A stretch of 64,000 nucleotides of DNA from Marinirhabdus gelatinilytica (GTDB lineage: Bacteria; Bacteroidota; Bacteroidia; Flavobacteriales; Flavobacteriaceae), in the NCBI RefSeq assembly GCF_003353425.1, contig NZ_QRAO01000002.1:420496-484495 (forward strand), in the 5' to 3' direction. Within the stretch, counting starts at the first letter, position 1. The number at the start of each line of letters is the position of its first letter. Positions 9,501-17,474 of the stretch are shown here, one piece after another. The notes beneath the pieces were generated by a model, which saw only the letters and a program-made list of their open reading frames with translations, had not been told where the DNA came from and did no database searches. The position numbers and the translations under genes are program-made.

Positions 9501-10057
9501 AATAAGGTTCGTAAATTTTGCAAGATAAAATCTTTGCGTTGTGCTATGTCTCCAATGGGGACTTCAATGGGGTTATAATTAAAATTTCTATACCCCTTTT
9601 TTAGAAATTCGTATAATTTTTGGGCAGTCTCAAAATCTTCGTAGCGCTCGTTGTCCTGTTCGTATATTGCTTCCCAAGGCGGTAAGAGAAAAACAGTATC
9701 GTAAGTGTGTTTTTTACAAGTTTCAGTAAAATGGTCAGGGTAGGAGGTGCCAAGATAGTCCATGTAAATTGGAACGTCTGGCAAGCCCCTATCGTAAAAG
9801 AGGTAGCCTGTCTTGTATTCCTCAGCCTCTTTAAATTGCTGTAGCCTACCTTCCAAGAGTTTTTGGCTAAACAGGATGGGGTTGGTCAAAAACAATTGGT
9901 CTATTCCTTCCTTTTGTGCCTGCAATGTTACTTGTCTTGAAATTTCATGCATGCATGGGTAACCATCTTTTTCCAAAGCGACTATAAGTGTGCTCTTGCC
10001 CGAGCCAGGGCCACCAATTATAACGATTCTTTTGGGTGCGTTTTCCGTTTTTTTCAT
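9497..10057 (-). CDS. NadR-like AAA ATPase / nucleotide kinase-like protein
   Basis: A 186-residue P-loop protein. Walker A GGPGSGKS is at residues 15-22 after IVIIG, and YDRGLPDVPIYMDYLG resembles the lid and substrate region of AAA_28/NadR-like kinases. Such proteins occur widely in Bacteroidota as orphan ATPases; nicotinamide ribosyl kinase activity is a possible but unproven reading because the NadR adenylyltransferase domain is absent. It is the first gene of an apparent ATPase-recQ-fmt operon with overlapping ends. Confidence 0.82.
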   Translation of the reverse strand: MKKTENAPKRIVIIGGPGSGKSTLIVALEKDGYPCMHEISRQVTLQAQKEGIDQLFLTNPILFSQKLLEGRLQQFKEAEEYKTGYLFYDRGLPDVPIYMDYLGTSYPDHFTETCKKHTYDTVFLLPPWEAIYEQDNERYEDFETAQKLYEFLKKGYRNFNYNPIEVPIGDIAQRKDFILQNLRTLF

Positions 10058-10201
10058 TTTAAGGTAAAATCTTGAATCCTACGCCGTAAATCTCTTTTTC
10101 ATCTCTAACTCCATTTGAGTTCATCTTTCACTTCAAGTTCAGGTTAGATTTCATCTCCAAAAGTACAAATCCCCAATGTATTTACTTCCTGCAAGAAAAC
10201 G

Positions 10202-10209
10202 TATCTTTG
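10202..10209 (+). promoter_or_regulatory. -7 promoter box TATCTTTG
   Basis: TATCTTTG lies 17 bases before the ATG at 10227. A start site this close rules out the longer reading frame that would begin at 10176 and supports the shorter DUF493 product. Confidence 0.6.
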
Positions 10210-10226
10210 TAGAAAATGAAAATTGT

Positions 10227-10517
10227 ATGAGTTCCGAAAGCAAATCTGAAGCATTCTACGCACGACTCCGCGAACAATTGGAGGGTGACACCCAATGGCC
10301 AGCACCGTACCTTTATAAATTTATAGTGCCTGCCAGCAATGAAAAAATAGCCGAGATTGAAGCTATTTTCGACCGTATGGGAGCAGAAATACAAACCCGA
10401 GACTCCTCTAAAGGCACTTATACGAGCGTATCTATTAAGGTTACAATGGATTCGCCAGATGCGGTAATTGAGAAATATTTGCAAGTTTCGGAGGTGGAAG
10501 GTGTTATTTCGCTATAA
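10227..10517 (+). CDS. DUF493 family protein (YbeD-like)
   Basis: A 96-residue soluble protein of the DUF493/YbeD family, with an ACT-like alpha-beta fold. Seen here are YKFIVPASNEKIAEIEAIF and the C-terminal repeat of strands KGTYTSVSIKVTM and EKYLQVSEVEGVISL. In E. coli YbeD sits beside lipoate genes and its role is regulatory or unknown. I start it at ATG 10227 because a promoter box ends at 10209. It is followed after 60 bases by DUF4290 and then murA, which may form one operon. Confidence 0.88.
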   Translation: MSSESKSEAFYARLREQLEGDTQWPAPYLYKFIVPASNEKIAEIEAIFDRMGAEIQTRDSSKGTYTSVSIKVTMDSPDAVIEKYLQVSEVEGVISL

Positions 10518-10577
10518 TTTTTAGTATTTTGCAAGCGTTATTACTTCAACCAGATTACATTTCCTAAACCTATTATT

Positions 10578-11213
10578 TTGATAGAAGCTATAGAATACAA
10601 TACGGAGCGCCCGCATCTTATTATTCCAGAATACGGTCGCCATATCCAAAAAATGGTAGACCAAGCGGTTGCCGAGAAAGACCCCGAAAAACGGAACAAA
10701 CAAGCAAAGAGTATCATTGCCGTAATGGGTAACCTAAACCCCCATTTGCGCGATGTGCCGGACTTTCAGCATATGCTGTGGGACCAGTTGTTCATTATCT
10801 CAAAATTTCAACTGGATGTAGACTCTCCCTTTGAGAAACCTACTCCAGAAGAGTTGTACGCAAAGCCAGACCCGCTTGCATATCCACAAAACCATCCAAA
10901 ATATCGGTTCTACGGAAATAATATAAAGCGTATGATTGATGTAGCTGTACAATGGGAAGAAGGTGACAAAAAGGAGGGGCTTATCCTCACCATTGCCAAC
11001 CATATGAAAAAGTGCTTCCTTAACTGGAACAAGGATACGGTTGAAGACGACGTGATTTTTGAACACCTCTACGAACTTTCAGGAGGTAAGATAAACCTGA
11101 AGAACAGCGATGAGGATCTTCGTGACGCACAAAAACTTATGAAGAACAAAAAACGCTTTAATACCAACAGCAAAAAAAGCCACAAAAACAATAGAGGCCG
11201 TAAGCGCTACTAA
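10578..11213 (+). CDS. DUF4290 family protein
   Basis: A Bacteroidota-specific protein of unknown function, 211 residues. EYNTERPHLIIPEYGRHIQK near the N-terminus is the family hallmark, and YRFYGNNIKRMIDVAVQWEE follows in the middle. The C-terminal 30 residues are strongly basic and Asn-rich (KKRFNTNSKKSHKNNRGRKR), suggesting nucleic-acid or ribosome contact; that is an inference. The start is TTG at 10578. Its stop lies 15 bases before murA, an arrangement that recurs in this phylum. Confidence 0.9.
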   Translation: MIEAIEYNTERPHLIIPEYGRHIQKMVDQAVAEKDPEKRNKQAKSIIAVMGNLNPHLRDVPDFQHMLWDQLFIISKFQLDVDSPFEKPTPEELYAKPDPLAYPQNHPKYRFYGNNIKRMIDVAVQWEEGDKKEGLILTIANHMKKCFLNWNKDTVEDDVIFEHLYELSGGKINLKNSDEDLRDAQKLMKNKKRFNTNSKKSHKNNRGRKRY

Positions 11214-11228
11214 CCTCCAAGAATATTT

Positions 11229-12542
11229 ATGGGAACATTTCAAATTGAAGGCGGTCACAAACTGAAAGGTGAAATCCGTCCGCAGGGTGCCAAAAATGAA
11301 GCCCTGCAGATACTCTGTGCCGTATTGGCAACTCCAGAAGAAGTTATCATTGAAAACATCCCAGATATTAGGGATGTAAACAAGCTTATTGAAATCCTTG
11401 GGAACCTAGGTGTGAAAATACAAAAACTGGGCAAGGGAAAATATTCCTTTGTGGCGGACGACCTGAAACTGGAATACCTGGAATCTAAGCTTTTCAAAAA
11501 AGAAGGAAGCTCTCTCCGTGGTTCCATCATGATCGTTGGGCCTTTGTTGGGACGTTTTGGAAAAGGATACATTCCAAGACCGGGAGGCGATAAGATAGGT
11601 AGAAGAAGGTTGGACACCCACTTTGAAGGGTTTATAAATTTGGGCGCAACGTTTCGCTACAATCGTGAAGAACGTTTTTATGGCGTGGAAGCACCGGACG
11701 GACTTACGGGAACCAATATGTTGTTGGACCAAGCTTCGGTTACGGGAACTGCCAATATTATACTTGCGGCCGTGTTTGCAAAAGGCACTACTACCATTTA
11801 TAACGCCGCGTGCGAACCTTACTTACAGCAACTATGTAAAATGCTGAACAGTATGGGGGCCAGAATCAAAGGCGTAGGTTCCAATTTGCTCACTATTGAA
11901 GGGGTGGAAAGCCTACACGGTTGCCACCACCGTATCCTTCCGGATATGATTGAAATAGGGAGCTGGATAGGTCTTGCGGCTATGACACAAAGTGAGATTA
12001 CCATCAAGGATGTGAGTTGGAAAGATTTGGGACTGATTCCTGATACCTTTAGAAAATTAGGGATTACCCTAGAGAAAAAAGGAGACGATATTTACATTCC
12101 TGCTCATGACGACGGGTACGAAATCCAAGGCTATATAGACGGTTCTACCTTGACAGTGGCAGACGCTCCCTGGCCAGGATTTACACCAGATTTGCTTAGC
12201 ATTGTTCTTGTAGTGTGTACCCAAGCCAAAGGAAATGTATTGATACACCAAAAGATGTTTGAGAGCCGCTTGTTCTTTGTAGATAAACTAATTGATATGG
12301 GAGCACGTATCATCTTGTGCGACCCACACCGTGCAACTGTAATGGGACATGATTTTAAATCACAGTTAAAGGCAACCACGATGGTATCACCGGATATCCG
12401 TGCGGGAATTTCCTTGCTTATTGCAGCGCTTTCGGCCAAGGGGACCAGTATTATCCATAATATCGAACAAATAGACCGTGGTTACGAAAATATTGATGAG
12501 CGATTACGAGCCATTGGGGCGAAGATTACTAGGATAGACTAG
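11229..12542 (+). CDS. murA: UDP-N-acetylglucosamine 1-carboxyvinyltransferase
   Basis: First committed step of peptidoglycan synthesis: adds enolpyruvate from PEP to UDP-GlcNAc in the cytoplasm. 437 residues, full length, with GGHKLKGEIRPQGAKNEAL at the N-terminus (catalytic Lys22 region) and LRGSIMIVGPLLGRFGKGY leading into the mobile loop. In that loop the residue matching E. coli Cys115 is Asp121 (GGDKIGRRRLD), the change known to make MurA insensitive to fosfomycin. Coupled to DUF4290 upstream by 15 bases. No terminator is obvious downstream. Confidence 0.96.
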   Translation: MGTFQIEGGHKLKGEIRPQGAKNEALQILCAVLATPEEVIIENIPDIRDVNKLIEILGNLGVKIQKLGKGKYSFVADDLKLEYLESKLFKKEGSSLRGSIMIVGPLLGRFGKGYIPRPGGDKIGRRRLDTHFEGFINLGATFRYNREERFYGVEAPDGLTGTNMLLDQASVTGTANIILAAVFAKGTTTIYNAACEPYLQQLCKMLNSMGARIKGVGSNLLTIEGVESLHGCHHRILPDMIEIGSWIGLAAMTQSEITIKDVSWKDLGLIPDTFRKLGITLEKKGDDIYIPAHDDGYEIQGYIDGSTLTVADAPWPGFTPDLLSIVLVVCTQAKGNVLIHQKMFESRLFFVDKLIDMGARIILCDPHRATVMGHDFKSQLKATTMVSPDIRAGISLLIAALSAKGTSIIHNIEQIDRGYENIDERLRAIGAKITRID

Positions 12543-12853
12543 GTTTTGGTGAATTAGTGAGCCGATAAATCTGTAAATTGGTTATTTAGCGACTCAGCTA
12601 GACATTAAAACAATCATAGAGAATTTATTAAGAAATCCCTTTAATTTTAAGTTGAAGGGCAATAATAATCTATAATTCCTTTATTCGTATTCTACCGAAT
12701 ATTCAATTAAAAGAAATTTATCAAGAAGAAATTATTAGTTCCAATTTCTATTTTTAAATTTCGTCAGTCGTCAGTCGTCAGTCGTCAGTCGTCAGTCGTC
12801 AGTCGTCAGTCGTCAGTCGTCAGTCGTCATTCATTCATCATTCGTACTTCCTC
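12543..12853. other. intergenic region with an AT-rich spacer and a heptamer tandem repeat
   Basis: No reading frame of coding quality is seen. The first 220 bases are AT-rich. The rest holds the 7-bp tandem array described separately, followed by a short degenerate tail of TCATTCATTC type. It lies between the ends of two convergent genes. Confidence 0.7.
12761..12829. repeat. tandem array of a 7-bp unit (CAGTCGT), about ten copies
   Basis: 69 bases of perfect repetition of CAGTCGT with no interruption, between the 3' ends of murA and a convergent membrane-protein gene. Such arrays are prone to slippage. Being intergenic and downstream of both genes, it would not shift a reading frame. Confidence 0.95.
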
Positions 12854-13447
12854 CTAGCCTTGTAATTTTCTGTTCTTATTAATTTCATCCTGAAGTTTTC
12901 TGCGGAGCATTTGCTGTTCCTCGATTCGTGTTTGGCGGGCCTTTTCAAACTCGATTTCGGTTTCGGCCAGTTTTAAGCGTACGTTTCGGGTAACCGCATG
13001 GCTGTTCTTGAATTTATATATGAAGAAAGCCAGGGCTACTAACAAAATGCCTACAACACTCCACATAATAGTATTGTAGGTGCTTTTTTGGGTCAGGATA
13101 CCGAAAATCTCTATTCCGTTTTCCTTTTTTTGGCTCAGTGCCAAATCTTCTTCGGTTCTCTTCAAATTTTGGGATAGAGAGGCAATTTCATTCTTTTGAG
13201 AGTCTATTTCGGTATTGAGGGAGGTTATTTTACCTTCCAAGCCTGAAATGGTGTCCAAAATATTGGAACGCAGTTTGTTTATTTCGGTTTTTTTGATCAC
13301 CTTGAATTCTTGGTAGCTGTTAGAGCCATCTACTACCTCTACAAACTGATTTTCAATAGTGTTGGGAGATTCTTGGGGGTTTTCCTGTGCAGCTAACTGG
13401 GATATACACAGGAATACGGCTGCTGCTGTACTAATAATTTTGTTCAT
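12854..13447 (-). CDS. secreted/membrane coiled-coil protein of unknown function
   Basis: About 197 residues from ATG 13447. The start was chosen there because MNKIISTAAAVFLCISQLAAQ is a typical signal peptide, whereas the longer frame to 13531 adds an unlike extension. After it come a Lys/Glu-rich coiled coil (about residues 45-105), one membrane helix (TIMWSVVGILLVALAFFIY), and a second basic coiled coil to the C-terminus. The layout suggests an inner-membrane protein with coiled coils on both sides. Similar flavobacterial proteins are often mislabelled as a tRNA methyltransferase; nothing here supports an enzyme. Confidence 0.75.
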   Translation of the reverse strand: MNKIISTAAAVFLCISQLAAQENPQESPNTIENQFVEVVDGSNSYQEFKVIKKTEINKLRSNILDTISGLEGKITSLNTEIDSQKNEIASLSQNLKRTEEDLALSQKKENGIEIFGILTQKSTYNTIMWSVVGILLVALAFFIYKFKNSHAVTRNVRLKLAETEIEFEKARQTRIEEQQMLRRKLQDEINKNRKLQG

Positions 13448-13539
13448 TTGTTTTTTTGTTGGGTTTGTTATGAAAGTGATAACAGCGCAAGTGTAGAAAA
13501 ATTGTGCTAAAACTCCCAAAAATAAAGGCAAATTACCAT

Positions 13540-13803
13540 TTATTTAACAAGTACCCGTTTGTTGTTGTAACAAAAAGACAGAGCGCCGGAAGGACACTTT
13601 TGTATTTGCTCGATCACTTGTTCGGTTTCTGCGGCATCCAAGTCTATCCACGGTATCACTGTAGTCCTGAAGACATCTGAAAGTCCTTTGGCACAGGCTT
13701 GGGCGTGGATACATTTTTTGGGTTCATAAGTAACGGTTATCTCACCGTTGGTGAATTTGTTTTCGTAAGACTGCATAAGGCTAGATTTTGGGGGCAAGGC
13801 CAT
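13540..13803 (-). CDS. (4Fe-4S)-binding protein, divergent mono-cluster (Fer4_19-like)
   Basis: A small soluble protein of 87 residues, or 78 if it starts at the second Met (13776). The motif KKCIHAQACAKG plus a later KCPSGALSF matches the divergent mono-cluster ferredoxin family, which has three conserved Cys and a His near the first Cys. The cluster type and redox role are inferred from the family. It lies between the coiled-coil protein and the photolyase gene, same strand, without overlap, so co-transcription is uncertain. Confidence 0.82.
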   Translation of the reverse strand: MALPPKSSLMQSYENKFTNGEITVTYEPKKCIHAQACAKGLSDVFRTTVIPWIDLDAAETEQVIEQIQKCPSGALSFCYNNKRVLVK

Positions 13804-13873
13804 TAATACATCGATAAATATATGAAAAATATCGATAAAAAGTAATATTAGGGAATATTCTTACGGCTAAATG

Positions 13874-15178
13874 TTAATTTATTGCTTTTTTATAGGTTTC
13901 CAACGCTCTCTCCCGCGCTTCTTTATGGTCTACCATCTTTTCGGGGTAGTCGTCGGTATCAAATTCTGGGACCCATTCTTTTATGTAAGAATGGTGCTTA
14001 TCAAACTTTTCGATTTGTGTGGTTGGGTTAAAAATCCTGAAATAAGGTGCCGCATCTACGCCACTACCTGCGGCCCACTGCCAGTTCCCCACGTTGCTCG
14101 AGAGCTCATAATCCAATAATTTTTCAGCAAAATAGGCCTCGCCCCAGCGCCAGTCTATAAGTAGATGTTTGCACAAAAAACTGGCTACTAACATTCTAAC
14201 GCGGTTGTGCATGTATCCAGATTGATTTAGCTGTCGCATCCCAGCATCCACTAAGGGGTAGCCGGTCTTTCCTTCTTTCCATTTTTCAAAATCAGCCTTT
14301 GCATTGCGCCACGGGACATGGTCATATTTTTTTCTGAAGGCATTGTCCACCGTTTTTGGAAAATGCCATAAGATTTGCATAAAGAATTCACGCCAGATAA
14401 GTTCTTCCCAAAAGGTTTCGTTTTTTTTGGCAATGGCTTTCTTCACCATTTTCCGTACGCTAACAGTGCCAAACCGAAGATGGGGGCCCAATCTGGAAGT
14501 GCCCTCCTGTGCAGGGAAATTGCGGGTTTTTTCGTATTCCTGAATGGTTGTGGGGGTAACGTCGTAATCTGGCACCTCAATCTTTGAGCGTTTAAAACCC
14601 ATATCCGAAAGGCTTACATTGGGCAAGAGGGAGTGTTGGACCAAATTGTCCAAAACTTGGGAAGTGTAGTAAATCTTTACATGCTTGTCTTCAGAAAAAG
14701 TAGCTTTCCATTTCTTCATATAGGGCGTGTAAACAACATATGGGTCTCCATCGTTCTTCACGATCTCATCCTTTTCGAAGATGACTTGGTCTTTGTAGGT
14801 AAAAAAGCCAACATCTTTTTTTTCCAATAATGCTGAAATTTCAGCATCCCGATCTTTGGCATACGGTTCATAATCGTGATTTGTTATTACGTTTTGCACT
14901 TCAAATTCTGAAATAATATTCTCAAAAACCTTTTTTGGGGTACCGTGATACATAGCAAGGCTACTTCCATGCTCTTGCAATTGGTTTCTCATTTTTTGGA
15001 GTTCGTCAAAGATGAAGGTGACCCGCGCATCGTCCTCGGGGAGTTCCCCCAATATATTTTCGTCAAAAATGAAGAGCGGCAATACAGGATGTTTTCCGTG
15101 AAGCGCTTTGTAGAAACCAACGTTGTCATCCAACCGAAGATCGCGTCTAAACCAGAATATATTTACTTTATCTACCAT
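13874..15178 (-). CDS. phrB: Deoxyribodipyrimidine photolyase / cryptochrome
   Basis: FAD-dependent, light-driven repair of cyclobutane pyrimidine dimers. 434 residues. The N-terminal alpha/beta antenna domain begins NIFWFRRDLRLDDNVGFY. The FAD domain shows LIWREFFMQILWHFP, GYPLVDAGMRQL, NRVRMLVASFLCKHL and NWQWAAGSGVDAAPYFRIFN, which together match class I CPD photolyases rather than DASH or (6-4) enzymes. It is the last gene of an SRPBCC-SDR-photolyase operon; its ATG is one base after the SDR stop. Confidence 0.93.
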   Translation of the reverse strand: MVDKVNIFWFRRDLRLDDNVGFYKALHGKHPVLPLFIFDENILGELPEDDARVTFIFDELQKMRNQLQEHGSSLAMYHGTPKKVFENIISEFEVQNVITNHDYEPYAKDRDAEISALLEKKDVGFFTYKDQVIFEKDEIVKNDGDPYVVYTPYMKKWKATFSEDKHVKIYYTSQVLDNLVQHSLLPNVSLSDMGFKRSKIEVPDYDVTPTTIQEYEKTRNFPAQEGTSRLGPHLRFGTVSVRKMVKKAIAKKNETFWEELIWREFFMQILWHFPKTVDNAFRKKYDHVPWRNAKADFEKWKEGKTGYPLVDAGMRQLNQSGYMHNRVRMLVASFLCKHLLIDWRWGEAYFAEKLLDYELSSNVGNWQWAAGSGVDAAPYFRIFNPTTQIEKFDKHHSYIKEWVPEFDTDDYPEKMVDHKEARERALETYKKAIN

Positions 15179-15179
15179 C

Positions 15180-15872
15180 TTACTGGATATTTAATGTGGA
15201 CATCCCACCATCTACGCCCAATACCTGCCCGGTCATCCAGGAGGAGTCCTCAGAAAGTAGAAAGGTAGCCAAATTTGCGATATCTTTTGTGTCTCCAACG
15301 CGTTTTAAGGGGTGGCGCTCGCCCATTTTTTCTTTCTTTTCCTCGCTGCTCAATAATGTACCGGCGAGAGGTGTATCGGTAAGTGAGGGTGCTATTACGT
15401 TTACCCTAAAGTTGGGTGCGTATTCTGCTGCAAGTGCTTTTGCAAAGCCTTCGATGGCTCCTTTAGCGGCCGCTACACTGGTGTGGAAAGGCATACCCAC
15501 TTTTACTGCTACAGTACTGAAGAAGACCAAGCTTGCCTGATCAGATTTTTTTAACTGCGGAAGTAAGCCGTGGACAGTCTTTATCATCGAAATAAAGTTG
15601 ATGTCCAGATCTTTCTGAAAGGCTTCAGGAGAGAGCATTTTAAATGGTTTTAGATTTATGCTTCCTGGACAATATACCAATCCGTCGATGCTTTCTGGGA
15701 GTTCTTTTTCTGATAGGGTGTCGCTAGAGACATCAAATGATATGTGCTCAATCCCTTCGGGAATGTCTTTGTTGGTTCTGGAAGCAATAGTTACATTATG
15801 GTTCTTGCTCATTTTTTTGGCTATTTCAAGTCCAATACCGTAGGATCCGCCAATCAAAAGTATGTTTTTCAT
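15180..15872 (-). CDS. SDR family oxidoreductase, atypical (no catalytic Tyr)
   Basis: 230 residues with a Rossmann fold and the nucleotide-binding GGSYGIGLEIA (8-18). The usual catalytic YxxxK is replaced: K137 is present but the position four residues before it is V133 (TSVAAAKGAIEGF). S119 (VFFST) could be the catalytic serine. It ends normally with LGVDGGMSTLNIQ. It lies between an SRPBCC gene (10-base gap) and the photolyase (1-base gap). Cofactor binding is likely, but ordinary dehydrogenase chemistry is doubtful. Confidence 0.88.
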   Translation of the reverse strand: MKNILLIGGSYGIGLEIAKKMSKNHNVTIASRTNKDIPEGIEHISFDVSSDTLSEKELPESIDGLVYCPGSINLKPFKMLSPEAFQKDLDINFISMIKTVHGLLPQLKKSDQASLVFFSTVAVKVGMPFHTSVAAAKGAIEGFAKALAAEYAPNFRVNVIAPSLTDTPLAGTLLSSEEKKEKMGERHPLKRVGDTKDIANLATFLLSEDSSWMTGQVLGVDGGMSTLNIQ

Positions 15873-15882
15873 AGTATTGCTA

Positions 15883-16344
15883 TTATAGTGTGCCGAACAA
15901 TTCGGTCAATTTTTTTTTGCGGTAATCGAAAATCTCTTTCAATTTCGGTTGTACGAGAATTGGGTGTGCCAGCTGCCCCAACCAACCGAAGGGAAGTTTG
16001 TAATCTATGATATCTTCCATTTCAACACCGCCATCAATTTCCTTTATGAAATGTTTGTGGTGCCATAGTGCATAGGGTCCAAAGCGTTGTTCGTCCACGA
16101 AATAGTTGTTATTCTTTACGTGTGTAATTTCGGTGACCCACTTCGTTTTTATCCCTAGGACAGGAGTGACAATGTATTGAATGATTTGCCCTGGATACAT
16201 AGGTTTATCGGCTCCCGAAAGTATGTGGAATCCCATATAATCTGGGGTGATTACCTTCAGGTTCTCTGGGTTTGATAAAAATTCCCAAGCCTCAGCTTTG
16301 GAGATGGGTAGATTTTGTTTGGAATGAAGCGTATAGATTTTCAA
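15883..16344 (-). CDS. SRPBCC family protein
   Basis: A 153-residue protein of the SRPBCC (Bet v1-like) fold, starting KIYTLHSKQNLPISKAEAWE with FLSNPENLKVITPDYMGF, and containing DEQRFGPYALWHHKHFIKE. Homologues are annotated as cell-division inhibitor or ligand-binding protein, but the true function is unknown. It heads the operon with the SDR and photolyase. A 15-bp palindrome lies 54 bases upstream of its start and may be its operator. Confidence 0.86.
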   Translation of the reverse strand: MKIYTLHSKQNLPISKAEAWEFLSNPENLKVITPDYMGFHILSGADKPMYPGQIIQYIVTPVLGIKTKWVTEITHVKNNNYFVDEQRFGPYALWHHKHFIKEIDGGVEMEDIIDYKLPFGWLGQLAHPILVQPKLKEIFDYRKKKLTELFGTL

Positions 16345-16397
16345 TGTACTGGATTATACGCTAAAAATACATTTTGTTTAATAAAAATAGAAGAGGA

Positions 16398-16412
16398 TTA
16401 AACAAAGTTTAA
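16398..16412. promoter_or_regulatory. 15-bp palindrome TTAAAC-AAA-GTTTAA, candidate operator
   Basis: A perfect 6+3+6 inverted repeat upstream of the SRPBCC-SDR-photolyase operon, with another GTTTAAT half-like element at 16376-16382. The position fits a repressor or MerR-type activator site; the regulator is unknown and not in the window. Confidence 0.4.
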
Positions 16413-16449
16413 CAATAGTGTCTTGTGTAGGTTAAGCAAAAAAATCCCC

Positions 16450-16619
16450 TTAAGGTATCTTTCGATGACTTTTGGGAGTAATAAGTGGCGGTAGCTTGAC
16501 CTTTACTTTCGTAGCGATATCACGCGTTTGTTCATACGCAGGATTCTGTACAAATCTCTGTTTATCGTAGGTTTTGAAACGCGATTAAATCTAAAAAATT
16601 TTTTGATAAATCGTAGCAT
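16450..16619 (-). pseudogene. possible degenerate small gene (two overlapping frames)
   Basis: On the minus strand an ATG at 16619 opens a 38-codon frame (MLRFIKKFFRFN...). A second frame from about 16578 to the stop at 16450 reads like ordinary protein (FVQNPAYEQTRDIATKVKVK, then LPPLITPKSHRKIP) but has no start codon. Joining the two needs a frameshift. This may be a broken or misread gene of about 50 residues, or chance. No family is recognised. Confidence 0.25.
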
Positions 16620-16692
16620 TGTTTTCTTTTTCAGTAAAAATACATCAGAAAAATACTACGAGTCAATAGGCAAGTTAAAGATTAACAATTAA

Positions 16693-17370
16693 TTAGCAAT
16701 CGTCATCACAACAGTGCTCGTCTTTCACCAATTTACAACTCATCACCGCCAAAATACAACCGATAATCGGTGCAGTGAGATACAACCATAAGTGCTGCAA
16801 ATTTCCAGAGACCAGCGCAGGTGACAAGGAGCGTGCTGGATTCATAGATGCTCCAGTAATAGGACCTGCAAACATTGCTTCCAATAGCACAATACCACCA
16901 ATGGCAATACCGGCTATTACGCCTATTTCCTTAGCGCCGGTAGAAACATTGATGATCACCACCATTAAAAAGAAAGATAACAGTACTTCAAGAATGAATA
17001 CCTTTAACACCTCGATTTGTGGAAGTGTGGCTCCCAATAGTTCGTTGTCGGGAAAAAGGTAAAGTAATAACCCGCTAGCTGCCAGGGCACCCGCACATTG
17101 GGCGACAGCATAGAGGGGTACTTCTTTCCAAGGAAACTTTTTGGCATACGCAAAACCAATAGTAACTGCAGGATTAATATGGGCGCCGCTTATGTCGCCA
17201 AAAGCATAAATCATTCCCATGACAATGAGGCCAAAGGTAAATGCAATGCCTGGGTGGGTAACGGTACCCCCCGTAAACTCATTGATTACTATGGCTCCCG
17301 TACCGCAAAAAACCAAGGCAAAGGTACCAATGGCTTCGGCTATGAGTCGTTTTGAAATGCTGCTCTTCAT
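16693..17370 (-). CDS. MIP family channel (aquaporin / glycerol facilitator)
   Basis: A 225-residue inner-membrane channel with six membrane helices and both half-helix NPA motifs: GAHINPAVTIG and GASMNPARSLSPALV. The spacing and the short second loop resemble AqpZ-type water channels more than GlpF, which carries longer loops and the NPA-NLA pattern. The start was set at 17370 because a promoter box (17375-17382) overlaps the upstream in-frame ATG at 17385. The C-terminal tail is rich in Cys, His and Asp (DEHCCDDDC), an unusual possible metal-binding end. Confidence 0.92.
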   Translation of the reverse strand: MKSSISKRLIAEAIGTFALVFCGTGAIVINEFTGGTVTHPGIAFTFGLIVMGMIYAFGDISGAHINPAVTIGFAYAKKFPWKEVPLYAVAQCAGALAASGLLLYLFPDNELLGATLPQIEVLKVFILEVLLSFFLMVVIINVSTGAKEIGVIAGIAIGGIVLLEAMFAGPITGASMNPARSLSPALVSGNLQHLWLYLTAPIIGCILAVMSCKLVKDEHCCDDDC

Positions 17371-17374
17371 AGTG

Positions 17375-17382
17375 CAAAGGTA
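17375..17382 (-). promoter_or_regulatory. -7 promoter box TACCTTTG of the aquaporin gene
   Basis: On the minus strand TACCTTTG matches TAnnTTTG and ends only a few bases before the chosen ATG, implying a very short leader. Confidence 0.55.
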
Positions 17383-17474
17383 CACGGATTTAAATATTCT
17401 TTTTTAAGGTTTTGTTAACTCTTTTAAACTGACTGCGTTGTAACTTCGCAGAAACCATAATCAAAACCAAAATC

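Larger units (their letters stand above)
16345..16692. other. intergenic region upstream of the photolyase operon
   Basis: Holds, on the minus strand, a possible degenerate small gene (16450-16619) and a palindrome (16398-16412). Otherwise it is AT-rich with no further signal recognised. Confidence 0.6.

Noticed and set aside
10176-10226. Longer start of the DUF493 protein
   Set aside because: A promoter box at 10202-10209 lies inside it, and the 96-residue form matches the family.
12761-12829. CRISPR array
   Set aside because: The unit is 7 bp and perfect with no spacers and no cas genes.
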